Assembly (NCBI GenBank): GCA_041389525.1
Contig: JAWKRR010000042.1
Span: 6,395-70,394, forward strand
Reading direction: 5' to 3'
Length of the DNA stretch: 64,000 nt
DNA from: JACKFB01 sp041389525
GTDB taxonomy: Bacteria > Myxococcota_A > UBA9042 > PHBI01 > JACKFB01
The notes below the pieces were generated by a model. The model was not told the origin of the DNA. It ran no database searches and worked only from the letters and a program-made list of their open reading frames with translations. A program made the translations under genes and the position numbers. Below are positions 1 through 8,122 of the stretch, one piece after another. Every line of letters starts with the position of its first letter. Positions within the stretch are counted from its first letter, which is position 1.

Positions 1-21
1 CCGTCACAGAATAGCCATCCC

Positions 22-49
22 TTGACCCCGCCCACGCCGCCCCTATAGT
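22..49 (+). promoter_or_regulatory. Probable sigma70 promoter of the tmRNA gene
   Basis: TTGACC (22-27) and TATAGT (44-49) are separated by 16 bp, giving an expected transcription start near 56, about 13 nt before the mature tmRNA 5' end. Each box has one mismatch to the sigma70 consensus. The position directly in front of a highly expressed RNA gene supports the call. Confidence 0.7.
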
Positions 50-68
50 CACACCCACGTTCGTCTGT

Positions 69-431
69 GGGGGCGAACTGGTTTCGACGGGGGTGCTGAG
101 GTTCAGGTTGCGTGTCCGGGTCCTGCATCCCGGTTATCAAGTGTGGGAAACCAACAAAAGCCAACGACAACGCTTTTGCCCTCGCCGCATAACTGCGTGT
201 GAGCAGTTGTTCTTCGGGTCGCCTATGCCTGGGGATCTTCAACTGTCATATTTCATAGGCTGGCCGACGCGCGGGATCCCGACGTTCGACGGCGAGATTT
301 CTGGGATCCGGTTCCGATAAATCCTGCCCGTGGGAGTTGACGGAACTTGAATTAAATCACGGAAACTACACACGTAGACGCCTGTTTCCAATCGCTCGCG
401 GACCGGGGTTCGACTCCCCGCGCCTCCACCA
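69..431 (+). ncRNA. ssrA: Transfer-messenger RNA (tmRNA, ssrA)
   Basis: tmRNA rescues stalled ribosomes with SmpB by acting first as an alanyl-tRNA and then as a short mRNA that appends a degradation tag. The 5' end GGGGGCG (69-75) pairs with CGCCTCC near the 3' end to form the acceptor stem (one G-U pair), followed by an encoded ACCA. The 5' block contains the conserved TGGTTTCGACGG signature. A T-arm with GGTTCGACTCC lies at about 407-417. The tag frame runs from GCC at 160 to TAA at 190-192 and encodes ANDNAFALAA, ending in the LAA signal recognised by ClpXP in other bacteria. The length of 363 nt is normal for a one-piece tmRNA. The partner gene smpB is at 60300. Confidence 0.97.
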
Positions 432-435
432 AATC

Positions 436-484
436 TGAGGCCACCGAAGAAACTGAACTCCTCTCAGTTACTCCGGTGGCCTCA
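436..484 (+). terminator. Hairpin immediately after tmRNA (probable terminator)
   Basis: TGAGGCCACCG (436-446) pairs perfectly with 474-484, and an inner AACTGA/TCAGTT stem (451-456 with 464-469) extends it. It begins four bases after the tmRNA CCA end. No T tract follows, so it may act as a 3' processing or stabilising hairpin as much as an intrinsic terminator. Confidence 0.55.
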
Positions 485-801
485 GTTCGTTCAGCGGGGA
501 GTCGAACCCCGGTCCGCTTCCTTACGGCCCGCAGGGCCGCATGCGAACACGCAGCGAAGCGAAGTGTGAGGTGAGGCCAAAGGCCGAACTGACTCCCGCA
601 GACAAAGCGAACGCCCACCCCCATCCCGCATGGTGCTCACCCGGCGGCCTCAGTTCATTCAGCGGAGACCCGGACCCCGGCCCGCAGGCCCGCATGCGAA
701 CACGCAGCGAAGCGAAGTGTGAGGAGGTGAGGCCAAAGGCCGAACTGACTCCCCGCGCCAACACAACAACGGATACCCCCATCCCCCTGGTGCTCACCCG
801 G
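478..801. repeat. Imperfect tandem duplication (~160 bp) carrying tmRNA 3'-end fragments
   Basis: Two units, about 478-645 and 646-801, share the same order of blocks: GGCCTCAGTTC, a GCGAACACGCAGCGAAGCG block, GAGGCCAAAGGCCGAACTGA, and TGGTGCTCACCCGG. Positions 493-518 are an inverted copy of the tmRNA T-arm region (about 24 bp matching 399-422). GACTCCCCGCGCC at 747-759 is a direct 13-bp copy of tmRNA 412-424. The stretch 432-923 holds no convincing gene; open frames there are not protein-like. It may be a remnant of island insertion at the tmRNA 3' end or local duplication. Confidence 0.6.
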
Positions 802-923
802 GACCGTTCTGGCCCTGCTGTAGGCGAGTCGCCCCCCCGTGCCGCCTCTCCAGTGAGCGCCGCTGAGCAGCGTGCGAAGCCCTCTGAGACCGGCGCCCCC
901 CCGCCGAGCGAGCCGCCCGAGGC

Positions 924-1460
924 TCACCCCCACCGCCGCGCGACGCTGACCTCGACCTCCACGTCCGCCTGCACCCGCAGGGCGCCCAGCAGGCCTCGGA
1001 ACGGGGTTATCCGCCAGTCGGGTTGGTGTAGCGTCACCTTGCCGACCAGCCTCCCCTCGCGCTCGTCGACGCGCACGGCCACGGTCTTTGTCACGCCGTG
1101 TAGGGCCAGCTCGCCTCGGAGCTCGTAGCCGCCGGCGCGCTCGGTGGGGGCTTCTGCGGTGAAGCGCACCGTGGGGTGGCGCTTGGTCTCCAGCACCTTG
1201 TCGCGGATGCTCGCCTCGATGGTGGCGCGGTCTTTCGCTGAGAGGGCGCCGGTGTCCAGGCTGCCGTCGGCGCTGATGGCTCCCACGACGCGCAGGGAGG
1301 CGGCGTCGAACTCGGCGCTTAGGGCGTCGGCCGTCGCCGTCAGGGTGTGGCGGGTGACCTCGAGGCGCAGGTCGTGACCCAGGGCTGCGGCCAGGCCCTC
1401 GCGGCGCACGGTGATGAAGCAGGTGCTCGTCGTGGGATCGATGATTTCGGCGGTGTTCAT
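924..1460 (-). CDS. YceI-family lipid/polyisoprenoid-binding-like protein, without signal peptide
   Basis: 178 aa. The YceI lipocalin-like fold binds isoprenoid-type lipids in characterised members. The sequence shows the family layout: an early GHDLRLEV stretch, a central acidic region, the KRHPTVRFT segment, and a late LHGVTKTV strand. Most family members are exported, but this one starts directly with MNTAEII and has no hydrophobic leader, so it is probably cytoplasmic. The ATG at 1460 overlaps the stop of the upstream methyltransferase by 4 bp (ATGA), which fixes the start; an upstream in-frame extension exists but runs inside the methyltransferase gene. Ligand and physiological role are unknown. 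Confidence 0.85.
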   Translation of the reverse strand: MNTAEIIDPTTSTCFITVRREGLAAALGHDLRLEVTRHTLTATADALSAEFDAASLRVVGAISADGSLDTGALSAKDRATIEASIRDKVLETKRHPTVRFTAEAPTERAGGYELRGELALHGVTKTVAVRVDEREGRLVGKVTLHQPDWRITPFRGLLGALRVQADVEVEVSVARRWG

Positions 1461-2740
1461 GGGGCTCCGGGGACTACGACGAGGGCTTCGTGAGGTGAGA
1501 TGAGCCAGCGGGTCGCTCTCGCGGCCAGCGCTCGCATGGCCCCGACGGGAGCGCCCGTTTGGGCGGCGGCGAGCTCGGCGGCCTCGCCGGCGGTGCGGTG
1601 GCCGTCGAGGGCCTGCAGCCACGGGATGAGCAGCGGGTGGTCCTCGTAGACCAAGCCGGGCAGCAGCGACACGGTCGCGGCGTCGTGGGCTCGGGTGACG
1701 GTCGGGCCGTAGGTCTCGCGTGCTCCGATCCGACCGCCCTCATCTACCGAAATGCGCTGTCGGACCGCCGCTCGCACTACGAGATTCAGCAGCCCGAGAT
1801 CGGCGGCTTCCCATGGGCGCTCGACAGGCTCCGGCCGCTCGGCGGCCTCGGCGTAGAAGATGAAGAGCGGCGCTAGCAGGCGGTCCAGCACGTCCCAGCG
1901 GCGCGGCGTCGGCAGCGTGTCCAGGGCGCTTGCCACATCGGAGTCGCCCAGGGTGTGGGCCGCGCTCCATTGGCCGGGCATGGCCCAGGTGCTGAAGCGC
2001 AGTCCGGCGGACGCCAGCAGGGCCCAGAGCTCGTCGATGCTGTAGGTGTGGTAGTTCGGGTGGCCGAAGGTGTCCATCAGCGCGGGGATGTCGCCCTCGG
2101 CTTGCTCGAGCAGCGCGGCGAAGGAATCGCGCAGGGGGCCGGGGAAGTCACCGAGCTCGCGCGCCAGGGCGGTGAGCGCGGCGACTCGGGACTCGGCGTC
2201 GGCGCTTGGGCCGGCCAGCGCGCTCGCGATGGCGTCCAGCTCGCGCACGGGGCGGCGGTGGGTGGTGCTGTAGACCATCAGCAACATCGCCCCGTCTGGC
2301 CGCAGCAGCGCGCGCAGCCGGCTCAGGCCCGCGGCGGGGTCGCTGAGGTGGTGGATGACGCCGAAGCTGACGATGAGATCGAAGGCGCCGCCCAAGTCGC
2401 CGGGGCTCAGCGCCAGGATGTCGCGCACCTCGTGGCGCAGGTTTCCCAGGTCCAGCGACTCGGCCAGGCCCGCGCTGGTGCGCACCGAGGCCTCGCTGAA
2501 GTCGATGGCGATCACCTCGGCCTCAGGCAGCGCGAGGGCCCAGGTGATCGCCTCGCGGGTGCCGCAGCCCGCGATGAGGACTCGGGCGTCGGCTGGCAGC
2601 GCGTCGGCTGGCCCGCGACCCAGCGTGAAGTTCACCTGGTCCAGGGCGTTCGGCGACCAGTCGATGCCCTGCACGCTCGGGTAGGGATAGCGCTCGTAGT
2701 GGCGGCGCGTGGCCTCGGCGGGATCTGGGTGGTCGCTCAT
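1457..2740 (-). CDS. Class I SAM-dependent methyltransferase
   Basis: 427 aa. The N-terminal half is a Rossmann methyltransferase: motif I reads VLIAGCGTREA (about residues 53-63), the acidic end of strand 2 is IAIDFSE, and the post-motif segment is FDLIVSFGVIHHL. The N-terminal YERYPYPSVQG is typical of methyltransferases acting on large or lipid substrates. The C-terminal 150 residues lack a recognised catalytic motif and end in a helical, possibly PqqD-like region. Translationally coupled to the YceI gene. The substrate cannot be deduced. Confidence 0.85.
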   Translation of the reverse strand: MSDHPDPAEATRRHYERYPYPSVQGIDWSPNALDQVNFTLGRGPADALPADARVLIAGCGTREAITWALALPEAEVIAIDFSEASVRTSAGLAESLDLGNLRHEVRDILALSPGDLGGAFDLIVSFGVIHHLSDPAAGLSRLRALLRPDGAMLLMVYSTTHRRPVRELDAIASALAGPSADAESRVAALTALARELGDFPGPLRDSFAALLEQAEGDIPALMDTFGHPNYHTYSIDELWALLASAGLRFSTWAMPGQWSAAHTLGDSDVASALDTLPTPRRWDVLDRLLAPLFIFYAEAAERPEPVERPWEAADLGLLNLVVRAAVRQRISVDEGGRIGARETYGPTVTRAHDAATVSLLPGLVYEDHPLLIPWLQALDGHRTAGEAAELAAAQTGAPVGAMRALAARATRWLISPHEALVVVPGAP

Positions 2741-2771
2741 GGCGCGATGATAGGTCCCGCGTGGCGCGGCG

Positions 2772-3347
2772 TCACCCTGACTGGGGCTCGGTCGCGAGGG
2801 GGACGCCGAGCCGCGCGGCGAGGGCGGCCGCGGTGTCGAGCGGGCCTGCGTCGCTCTCGTCGTCGGCGATGAGGTGGCCGAGCTCGACGGGGCCCTCGGC
2901 GGTGTCCAGGCACAGGCGCCACCAGTGGCTGACGACGCGGCCGCGGTAGGGGCTGGCGCCTTGAACGGCGCGCAGGCCCTTCAGCGAGCCGGGCGCGTAG
3001 CTGCGCGCGCGGGAGATGAGGCCGCCCGCTCGTGAGACCACGCGCGCGCCGGCCCTGCTGACCTCGAGGCGGGCGAAGCTCTCGGTCGCGATCGCCCACC
3101 ACAACACGCGGGCCAGTCCGAGCAGCGCGACGCTCGCCACCACGGCGAAGATGACGCTGCCGACGCCTTTGGGGCGGTTGATGGCAAGCCAGCCCAGCGC
3201 CACCGGGCCCGCGAGGCTCACCAGCAGCAACAGGTAGAGGCTGGCGAGGGTCACCAAGCGCGACGCGCCGCGCGGCCAGACGATGATCAGCTCGTCCGCG
3301 GTCTCCGTGCGCACGCGAAACGGCGACCAGTTCAGCGATTCGGCCAC
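2772..3347 (-). CDS. Small two-helix membrane protein of unknown function
   Basis: 191 aa, GTG start. After about 28 polar residues come two hydrophobic helices (roughly 30-58 and 66-88), then a soluble domain of about 100 residues with a central WWRLCLDT segment. The layout, with two membrane spans followed by a beta-rich soluble part, resembles bacterial PH-like membrane proteins, but I cannot assign a family. It begins 1 bp after the stop of the GH92 gene and lies 31 bp before the methyltransferase, so it is probably in the same transcript. Confidence 0.7.
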   Translation of the reverse strand: MAESLNWSPFRVRTETADELIIVWPRGASRLVTLASLYLLLLVSLAGPVALGWLAINRPKGVGSVIFAVVASVALLGLARVLWWAIATESFARLEVSRAGARVVSRAGGLISRARSYAPGSLKGLRAVQGASPYRGRVVSHWWRLCLDTAEGPVELGHLIADDESDAGPLDTAAALAARLGVPLATEPQSG

Positions 3348-3348
3348 G

Positions 3349-5706
3349 CTATTCGGGCAGCGCCGGCGGCGTTGGCAGCTCGATCACGGCGCCCGCCTGG
3401 ACCGTCGCCCGGTCCAGGGTCGGGGCGGTGTGGACCACCCCGTTTACCTTGATGGGGCCTTGTGGATCGGCGCCGAGGCGGATGTCCAGGTCGCCGGTCG
3501 GCATGTGCCACACCACGCGGTCGAAGAGTGGCGCGCCCAAGGCGTAGGTGCCCGTGCACGGCAGCGGGTAGATGCCGGCGGCCGCGAGCACGTACCACGC
3601 GGAGAGCGTGCCGCCGTCGTCGTTGCCGGGGAGGCCCGCCGGGACTGGCGTGTAGATGGTGTCGGCGACCCAGTGGGTCCAGGCGCGGGTCAGGTCGGGG
3701 CGACCACCGAAGCCGAACAAGAACGGGGCGACGAGGTTCGGCTCGTTGCCGTGCCAGTAGTAGGCGCTCGGCAGGTCGGGGTTGAAGGTGTCCCGCGCGC
3801 CGCTCATGAACTTGCTCAGCTTCGCCACGAAGGCCTCCGCGCCGCCGATGGTCTCCACGAGGCCGGGCGCGTCGTGTGGGACCATGAAGAGGTACTGCCA
3901 CGCGTTGCCCTCGACGTACGCCTTCTGCCCGCCGGTGCCTGAGTATTTCTCGAAGGTGCCGTCGGCCTTGCGAGGGGCGAGGAAGCCTTGCTCGGGCTCC
4001 CACAGCGCTCGCCAGCGGCCGGCGCGCTCGGTGTAGTGCGCGTCCGCCTCGGCGTCCCCGACCTCACGGGCCACGCGGGCCACGCAGTAGTCATCCGCCG
4101 CGTACTCCAACGTCCGCGACACCGCCCCGTCCATCAGGTCCGCCGGGCAGTACCCGTGCTCCAAGCACGCTTCGATGTTGTTTCGCCCCGAGTTCCCAGG
4201 CTTCGGCGGACCGTTGGCGATGGCCTTCATCGACGCCAGGGCCGCCGGGATGTCGAAGTCGGTGATCCCGTGCTCGATGGCGTCTCCCAGCACGATGTCC
4301 GCGCTGGAACCCAGCATCGAGCCGGTCTCGCCGGTCGCCAGCGGCCAACGCGGGAAGTTCCCATACTGCGCGTTCATCGCGACCAGCGAGTGCACGAAGT
4401 CCCGCTGCCGGTCGGGGTAGAGCAGCCCCACCATCGGGTGCAGCGTGCGGTAGGTGTCCCACAGCGACAGGTCGCTGAAGTAGTCGAAGCCCACCGCCTC
4501 GTGGACCTCCTTGTCCAGGCCGCGGTAGCGCCCGTCCACGTCGGTCAGCAGCGTGGGCATCAGCTGCGTGTGGTAGAGCGCCGTGTAGAGCAGCGTCCGC
4601 CGGGTGTTGGTGCCGCCCTCGACCTCGACCACGGAGAGCGCGTCGCGCCACTCAGCGCGGGCCGCCTCGTGCGCGGCGTCAAACCCGAGGTCGGCGGACT
4701 CCGCGACCAGGTTCGCCCGCGCGCCTGCCAGGTCCACAAACGAGATGCCGACCCGCAGCTCGACCACCGGGTCGCTGCTCGCGTCGTAGCGCAAGGCGAC
4801 ACCGGCCGACGGGCCCGCCGTCTCGAGGCTGCCGGCGTGATAGCCCTCGCCGTCCCAGGTCCCCACCGCGGTCGGCACCCGGCTGGGCTGGATCACGAAG
4901 TACAGGTGAAAGCCGTCGAATCGCCCGGAGAACTCGCCCCAATTGTGAACGTAGCCGGTGATCTCGCCCGTGGCCGGGTCGATCTCGGTCAGGCTGTCCT
5001 CGGCGCGACCCTTGGCCATCGAGCGGGTCACGTCCACGACGATGAGCGCCTCGTCCGTCGACTTGAAGGTGTAGCGGTGTAGCCCCGTGCGGGCGGTGGC
5101 GGTCAGCTCGGAGCGGACGTCGTCGGTCGCGAGGCTGTAGTAACCGGGGCTCGCGGACTCGCGCGCGTGGTCCAGCGGCAGCCGCAGCGCGTTGCCGTCG
5201 GCCAGGAGCGTCGCGGCGTCGCCCACATAGGGGATGACCAGCAGGTTGCCGTAGTCCGCGACGCCGGTACCCGCGAGGTGGATGTGCGAGAAGCCGAGCA
5301 CCTGTGTGTCATCGTAGAAGTAGCCGCCCGCGTGGGCTGGGCCGAAGGTCGCGTCGAGGAAGCCGTCGGTGTCGGGCGAGAGGGCGACCATGCCGAAAGG
5401 CGTCTGCGGCCCCGGATAGAGGGCGCCGAAGTTGATGAAGGTCGAGCCGGTGCCGATGAAGTTGTCGACCCAGTCGAGGGGGTCGAAGGGCGGGACCACC
5501 GCGTCGGGGCCAACGTCGGCCGCGTCGGCCGCGTCCGGTGTCGCATCCGGTGCCGCGTCGACCGCCACGTCGGGCGTGGCGTCAGGCTGAGCGTCGGCGG
5601 CGGCGTCCGGCCTCGCGTTTTTGGTGGCGTCGTCGCAGGCGGCGAAGAGCGTGAACGCGGCGACGGCGAAGGCGGCGGACCCGAAGGCGATGCGTGGTGT
5701 TTTCAT
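3349..5706 (-). CDS. Secreted GH92-family alpha-mannosidase-like glycosidase (lipoprotein)
   Basis: 785 aa. GH92 enzymes are calcium-dependent exo-alpha-mannosidases. A signal peptide ends in lipobox FAAC at about residue 24. An Asp/Ala/Pro-rich linker of about 45 residues follows, holding the enzyme off the membrane. The mature domain starts with the family's NFIGTG and later has GNEPNLVAPFLF and GNDDGGTLSAWYV, the GH92 active-site and calcium-binding regions. The length is normal. It heads a four-gene minus-strand run and is divergent from an exported EEP-fold hydrolase. Substrate could be N-glycans or mannans from prey or the environment; this is inference. Confidence 0.93.
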   Translation of the reverse strand: MKTPRIAFGSAAFAVAAFTLFAACDDATKNARPDAAADAQPDATPDVAVDAAPDATPDAADAADVGPDAVVPPFDPLDWVDNFIGTGSTFINFGALYPGPQTPFGMVALSPDTDGFLDATFGPAHAGGYFYDDTQVLGFSHIHLAGTGVADYGNLLVIPYVGDAATLLADGNALRLPLDHARESASPGYYSLATDDVRSELTATARTGLHRYTFKSTDEALIVVDVTRSMAKGRAEDSLTEIDPATGEITGYVHNWGEFSGRFDGFHLYFVIQPSRVPTAVGTWDGEGYHAGSLETAGPSAGVALRYDASSDPVVELRVGISFVDLAGARANLVAESADLGFDAAHEAARAEWRDALSVVEVEGGTNTRRTLLYTALYHTQLMPTLLTDVDGRYRGLDKEVHEAVGFDYFSDLSLWDTYRTLHPMVGLLYPDRQRDFVHSLVAMNAQYGNFPRWPLATGETGSMLGSSADIVLGDAIEHGITDFDIPAALASMKAIANGPPKPGNSGRNNIEACLEHGYCPADLMDGAVSRTLEYAADDYCVARVAREVGDAEADAHYTERAGRWRALWEPEQGFLAPRKADGTFEKYSGTGGQKAYVEGNAWQYLFMVPHDAPGLVETIGGAEAFVAKLSKFMSGARDTFNPDLPSAYYWHGNEPNLVAPFLFGFGGRPDLTRAWTHWVADTIYTPVPAGLPGNDDGGTLSAWYVLAAAGIYPLPCTGTYALGAPLFDRVVWHMPTGDLDIRLGADPQGPIKVNGVVHTAPTLDRATVQAGAVIELPTPPALPE

Positions 5707-5845
5707 AGGGTCGGGATGCTAGCCGCACGAAGCGCCCGGGACAATCGCGGGGTCGCCCGGCTGGCGACACGGGCCGCCTCGCGCGCCCACCCTTGCGCCC
5801 GCGGGTCCAAACGGCCGACTATCGGGGCATTCACGGAGAACGCTG

Positions 5846-7006
5846 ATGCAGGCTCGCGCTTGGGTCCTTGGGGTGTTGGTCGTGGTCGGCTCGTGCGCGT
5901 CCTGTGACGAGGCGAAATCGCCAGAGACCAACGTCGCGGCGGTGGTGACCTGGAATGTCGGTCTCGCCGAAGGGTACGTCAGCTACGCGCCGCAGCGCCG
6001 GCCCGAGATCTTGGCGGCCATCCCCAAGCTCGACGCGGACGTGGTCTGCCTGCAAGAGGTCTGGTCCCAGGCGGACGCCAGCGCGGTGATCGCCGCGGCG
6101 GCGTCGGTGTTTCCCGAGAGCTACCAGGTCCAGCTCGAGGACGACACGGTGGGCCCGCCCGGCTGTCCGCCCGAGTCCGAGCAGGTCGCCGCGCTCTCGG
6201 TGTGCGCCACCTCGAAGTGCGGCACGCTCCCCTCGAGCGAGCTCGGCGGTTGCGTGCTGGGCCAGTGCAAGCAGGAGTTCGACGCGGTGCCCCCCAGCTG
6301 CGTCGAGTGCTTGGCCGCCAACCTCGGGCAGGCGCTCGACACCATCCTGCTCTCCTGCACCACGGGCTCCGCGCGCTACTTCGCCAAGGGCGCCAACGGC
6401 CTCGTCCTGCTGTCGAAACACCCGCTGCAGAACCGCACCCACCTCGCCATGACCTCGACGAACACGCAGCGCAGCGTGCTGGGCGCCACGGTGAACCTCC
6501 CCGGCCTCGGTGAGACCGACGTCTACTGCACGCACATCGCCGCCGATCTCGAGAGCCAGCTGAAGTACAACGGCCCCTACGCCTCCTGGGGCGCCGAGAA
6601 TCTCGCCCAGCTCGACGCGATCTTCGCGCAGATCGCCGCGACCAAGCGCACCGACCAGATCCTGCTGCTCGGCGATTTCAACGCGGGACCGGCGATTCCG
6701 CCCCAGATCGCCGCCGAGCTGCCCGATAACTACAAGCACACCATCGACGCGGGCTGGCGCGACTGGCCCGGCACCGGGGCCGACGCGCTGTGCACCTTCT
6801 GCCCCGAGAACACGCTGATCTCTGACACCGCGAGCGGCGTCCTCATCGATCACATCTACGGGAAGGGCATCCCGGCGGCGTTTAGCGAGAGCCGAGCCGC
6901 CCGAATCGAGACCGACACGGTGACCATCGAGACCCCCGACGGCCCGGCCCAGAGTCACCGCTCCGACCACTTCGGCATGCGCCTGCAGTTCGACAGGTCG
7001 CGATAG
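5846..7006 (+). CDS. Secreted endonuclease/exonuclease/phosphatase-fold hydrolase (lipoprotein)
   Basis: 386 aa. The signal peptide MQARAWVLGVLVVVGSCASC ends at a probable lipobox. EEP catalytic motifs appear in order: TWNVG, LQEVW (metal-binding Glu), THIAAD, GDFNAGP, and a terminal SDHFG. This family covers DNases, sphingomyelinases and inositol phosphatases; the motifs alone do not choose between them. Between the LQE and THIA motifs is a Cys-rich insert of about 70 residues (about 110-175) with eight cysteines, unusual for EEP domains and probably disulphide-bonded outside the cytoplasm. A good ribosome site (GGAGA) precedes the ATG. Confidence 0.88.
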   Translation: MQARAWVLGVLVVVGSCASCDEAKSPETNVAAVVTWNVGLAEGYVSYAPQRRPEILAAIPKLDADVVCLQEVWSQADASAVIAAAASVFPESYQVQLEDDTVGPPGCPPESEQVAALSVCATSKCGTLPSSELGGCVLGQCKQEFDAVPPSCVECLAANLGQALDTILLSCTTGSARYFAKGANGLVLLSKHPLQNRTHLAMTSTNTQRSVLGATVNLPGLGETDVYCTHIAADLESQLKYNGPYASWGAENLAQLDAIFAQIAATKRTDQILLLGDFNAGPAIPPQIAAELPDNYKHTIDAGWRDWPGTGADALCTFCPENTLISDTASGVLIDHIYGKGIPAAFSESRAARIETDTVTIETPDGPAQSHRSDHFGMRLQFDRSR

Positions 7007-7067
7007 CGCCTCATCGCCGCCCGCCCTGCCCTCACCGGCCGCCGCGGCCCCCGCTTAGGACCCCGCC

Positions 7068-7766
7068 ATGAGCAGCACCGACTTCGACCACTTCGCGCCG
7101 GACCTCTTCATCTTTCTGCGCGAGCTGGCCGACCACAACGAGCGGCCCTGGTTCGAGAAGCAGAAGCGCCGCTACGAGTCGGAGGTGCGCGGGCCCGCGC
7201 TCGACTTCGTCCGCGCCATGGGCGAGCGCCTGCCGCAGATCTCGGCCCACATGGTCGCCGACGATCGCAAGGTCGGCGGCTCGCTGATGCGCATCCACAA
7301 GGACGTGCGCTTCTCAAAGGACAAGCGGCCCTACAAGACCAACGTGGGCATGCATTTCCGGCTCGACGTCGGCAAGGACGTGCACGCGCCGGGTCTCTAC
7401 CTGCATCTGGAGCCCGGGCAGTGCTTCGTCGGCGCCGGCCTCTGGCGACCCGAGCGCGAGGCCCTCGACGCGATCCGCACCGCCATCGACAGCAGGCAGG
7501 CGGCGTTCCGGGCGGTCGTCTCCGACCCCAAGCTGACCGCCGTCTTCAACCGCGACACCAGCGAGGGCCTCAAGCGCCCGCCGCGCGGCTACGCGAAGGA
7601 TCACCCGCTGGTCGAGGACCTCAAGCTCACCAGCCACACCGTCGGCGCCTCATTCCCCGACGCCGACGCCACCACGCCAGGCTTCATCGACCGCGTCTCC
7701 GAGCGCTACGCAGCCGCGGCGCCGTTTATGGCCTTCCTCTGCAAATCCATAGGCGTCGCCTGGTGA
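7068..7766 (+). CDS. DUF2461 (TIGR02453) family protein
   Basis: 232 aa. Matches the DUF2461 layout: LFIFLRELADHNERPWFEKQ near the N-terminus, then SLMRIHKDVRFSKDKRPYKT, and a GLYLHLEPG strand followed by GAGLWRPE. The length is typical. No biochemical role is established for the family. It lies 61 bp after the EEP hydrolase on the same strand and ends 23 bp from the convergent MazG-like gene. Confidence 0.9.
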   Translation: MSSTDFDHFAPDLFIFLRELADHNERPWFEKQKRRYESEVRGPALDFVRAMGERLPQISAHMVADDRKVGGSLMRIHKDVRFSKDKRPYKTNVGMHFRLDVGKDVHAPGLYLHLEPGQCFVGAGLWRPEREALDAIRTAIDSRQAAFRAVVSDPKLTAVFNRDTSEGLKRPPRGYAKDHPLVEDLKLTSHTVGASFPDADATTPGFIDRVSERYAAAAPFMAFLCKSIGVAW

Positions 7767-7789
7767 TTTGAGGGATGCCCGGGGCGGAC

Positions 7790-8122
7790 TCACTCGCGAA
7801 AGCGCGAGACCCGGACGCGCCCGTCCACCGTGCGCGCCTCGCGCTTCATCAGCTCGTCCATCTTGGCCCAGAAGGCGTCGTTCAAGTCGAAGCCGCCCGA
7901 GATCGCGGTCCCCATGACCAGGATGAAGAGGTCGGCGCACTCCTCCGCCAGCGCCTCGCGGGACTTGCCCTTGGTGACGCAGGCCGAGATCTCGCCAAGC
8001 TCCTCCGCCATGAGCGCGACGCGGTAGGTGAGGTCCTCCCCGCCGCGGCTCTTGAAGTCGTGCTTGTCGTGGAAGGCCTGCACCGCCGCCATCATCGCGC
8101 CGAACCCGTCACGCTCGCTCAT
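7790..8122 (-). CDS. MazG-like nucleotide pyrophosphohydrolase
   Basis: 110 aa from the ATG at 8122, chosen because GGAGGGG sits 5-11 bases upstream. All-alpha NTP pyrophosphohydrolases hydrolyse nucleoside triphosphates to monophosphates and use an ExxE...ExxD metal-binding set; here LMAEELGEI and ALAEECADLFIL provide it. The short single-domain form is like house-cleaning dNTPases. It overlaps the end of the PAP2 gene by 14 bp, so the two are coupled. Confidence 0.85.
   Translation of the reverse strand: MSERDGFGAMMAAVQAFHDKHDFKSRGGEDLTYRVALMAEELGEISACVTKGKSREALAEECADLFILVMGTAISGGFDLNDAFWAKMDELMKREARTVDGRVRVSRFRE

Noticed and set aside
541..1128. Open frame across the duplicated tract after tmRNA
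   Set aside because: Its sequence is low-complexity Pro/Arg/Ser, it contains the duplicated tmRNA fragments and it runs antisense into the YceI gene. No ribosome site.
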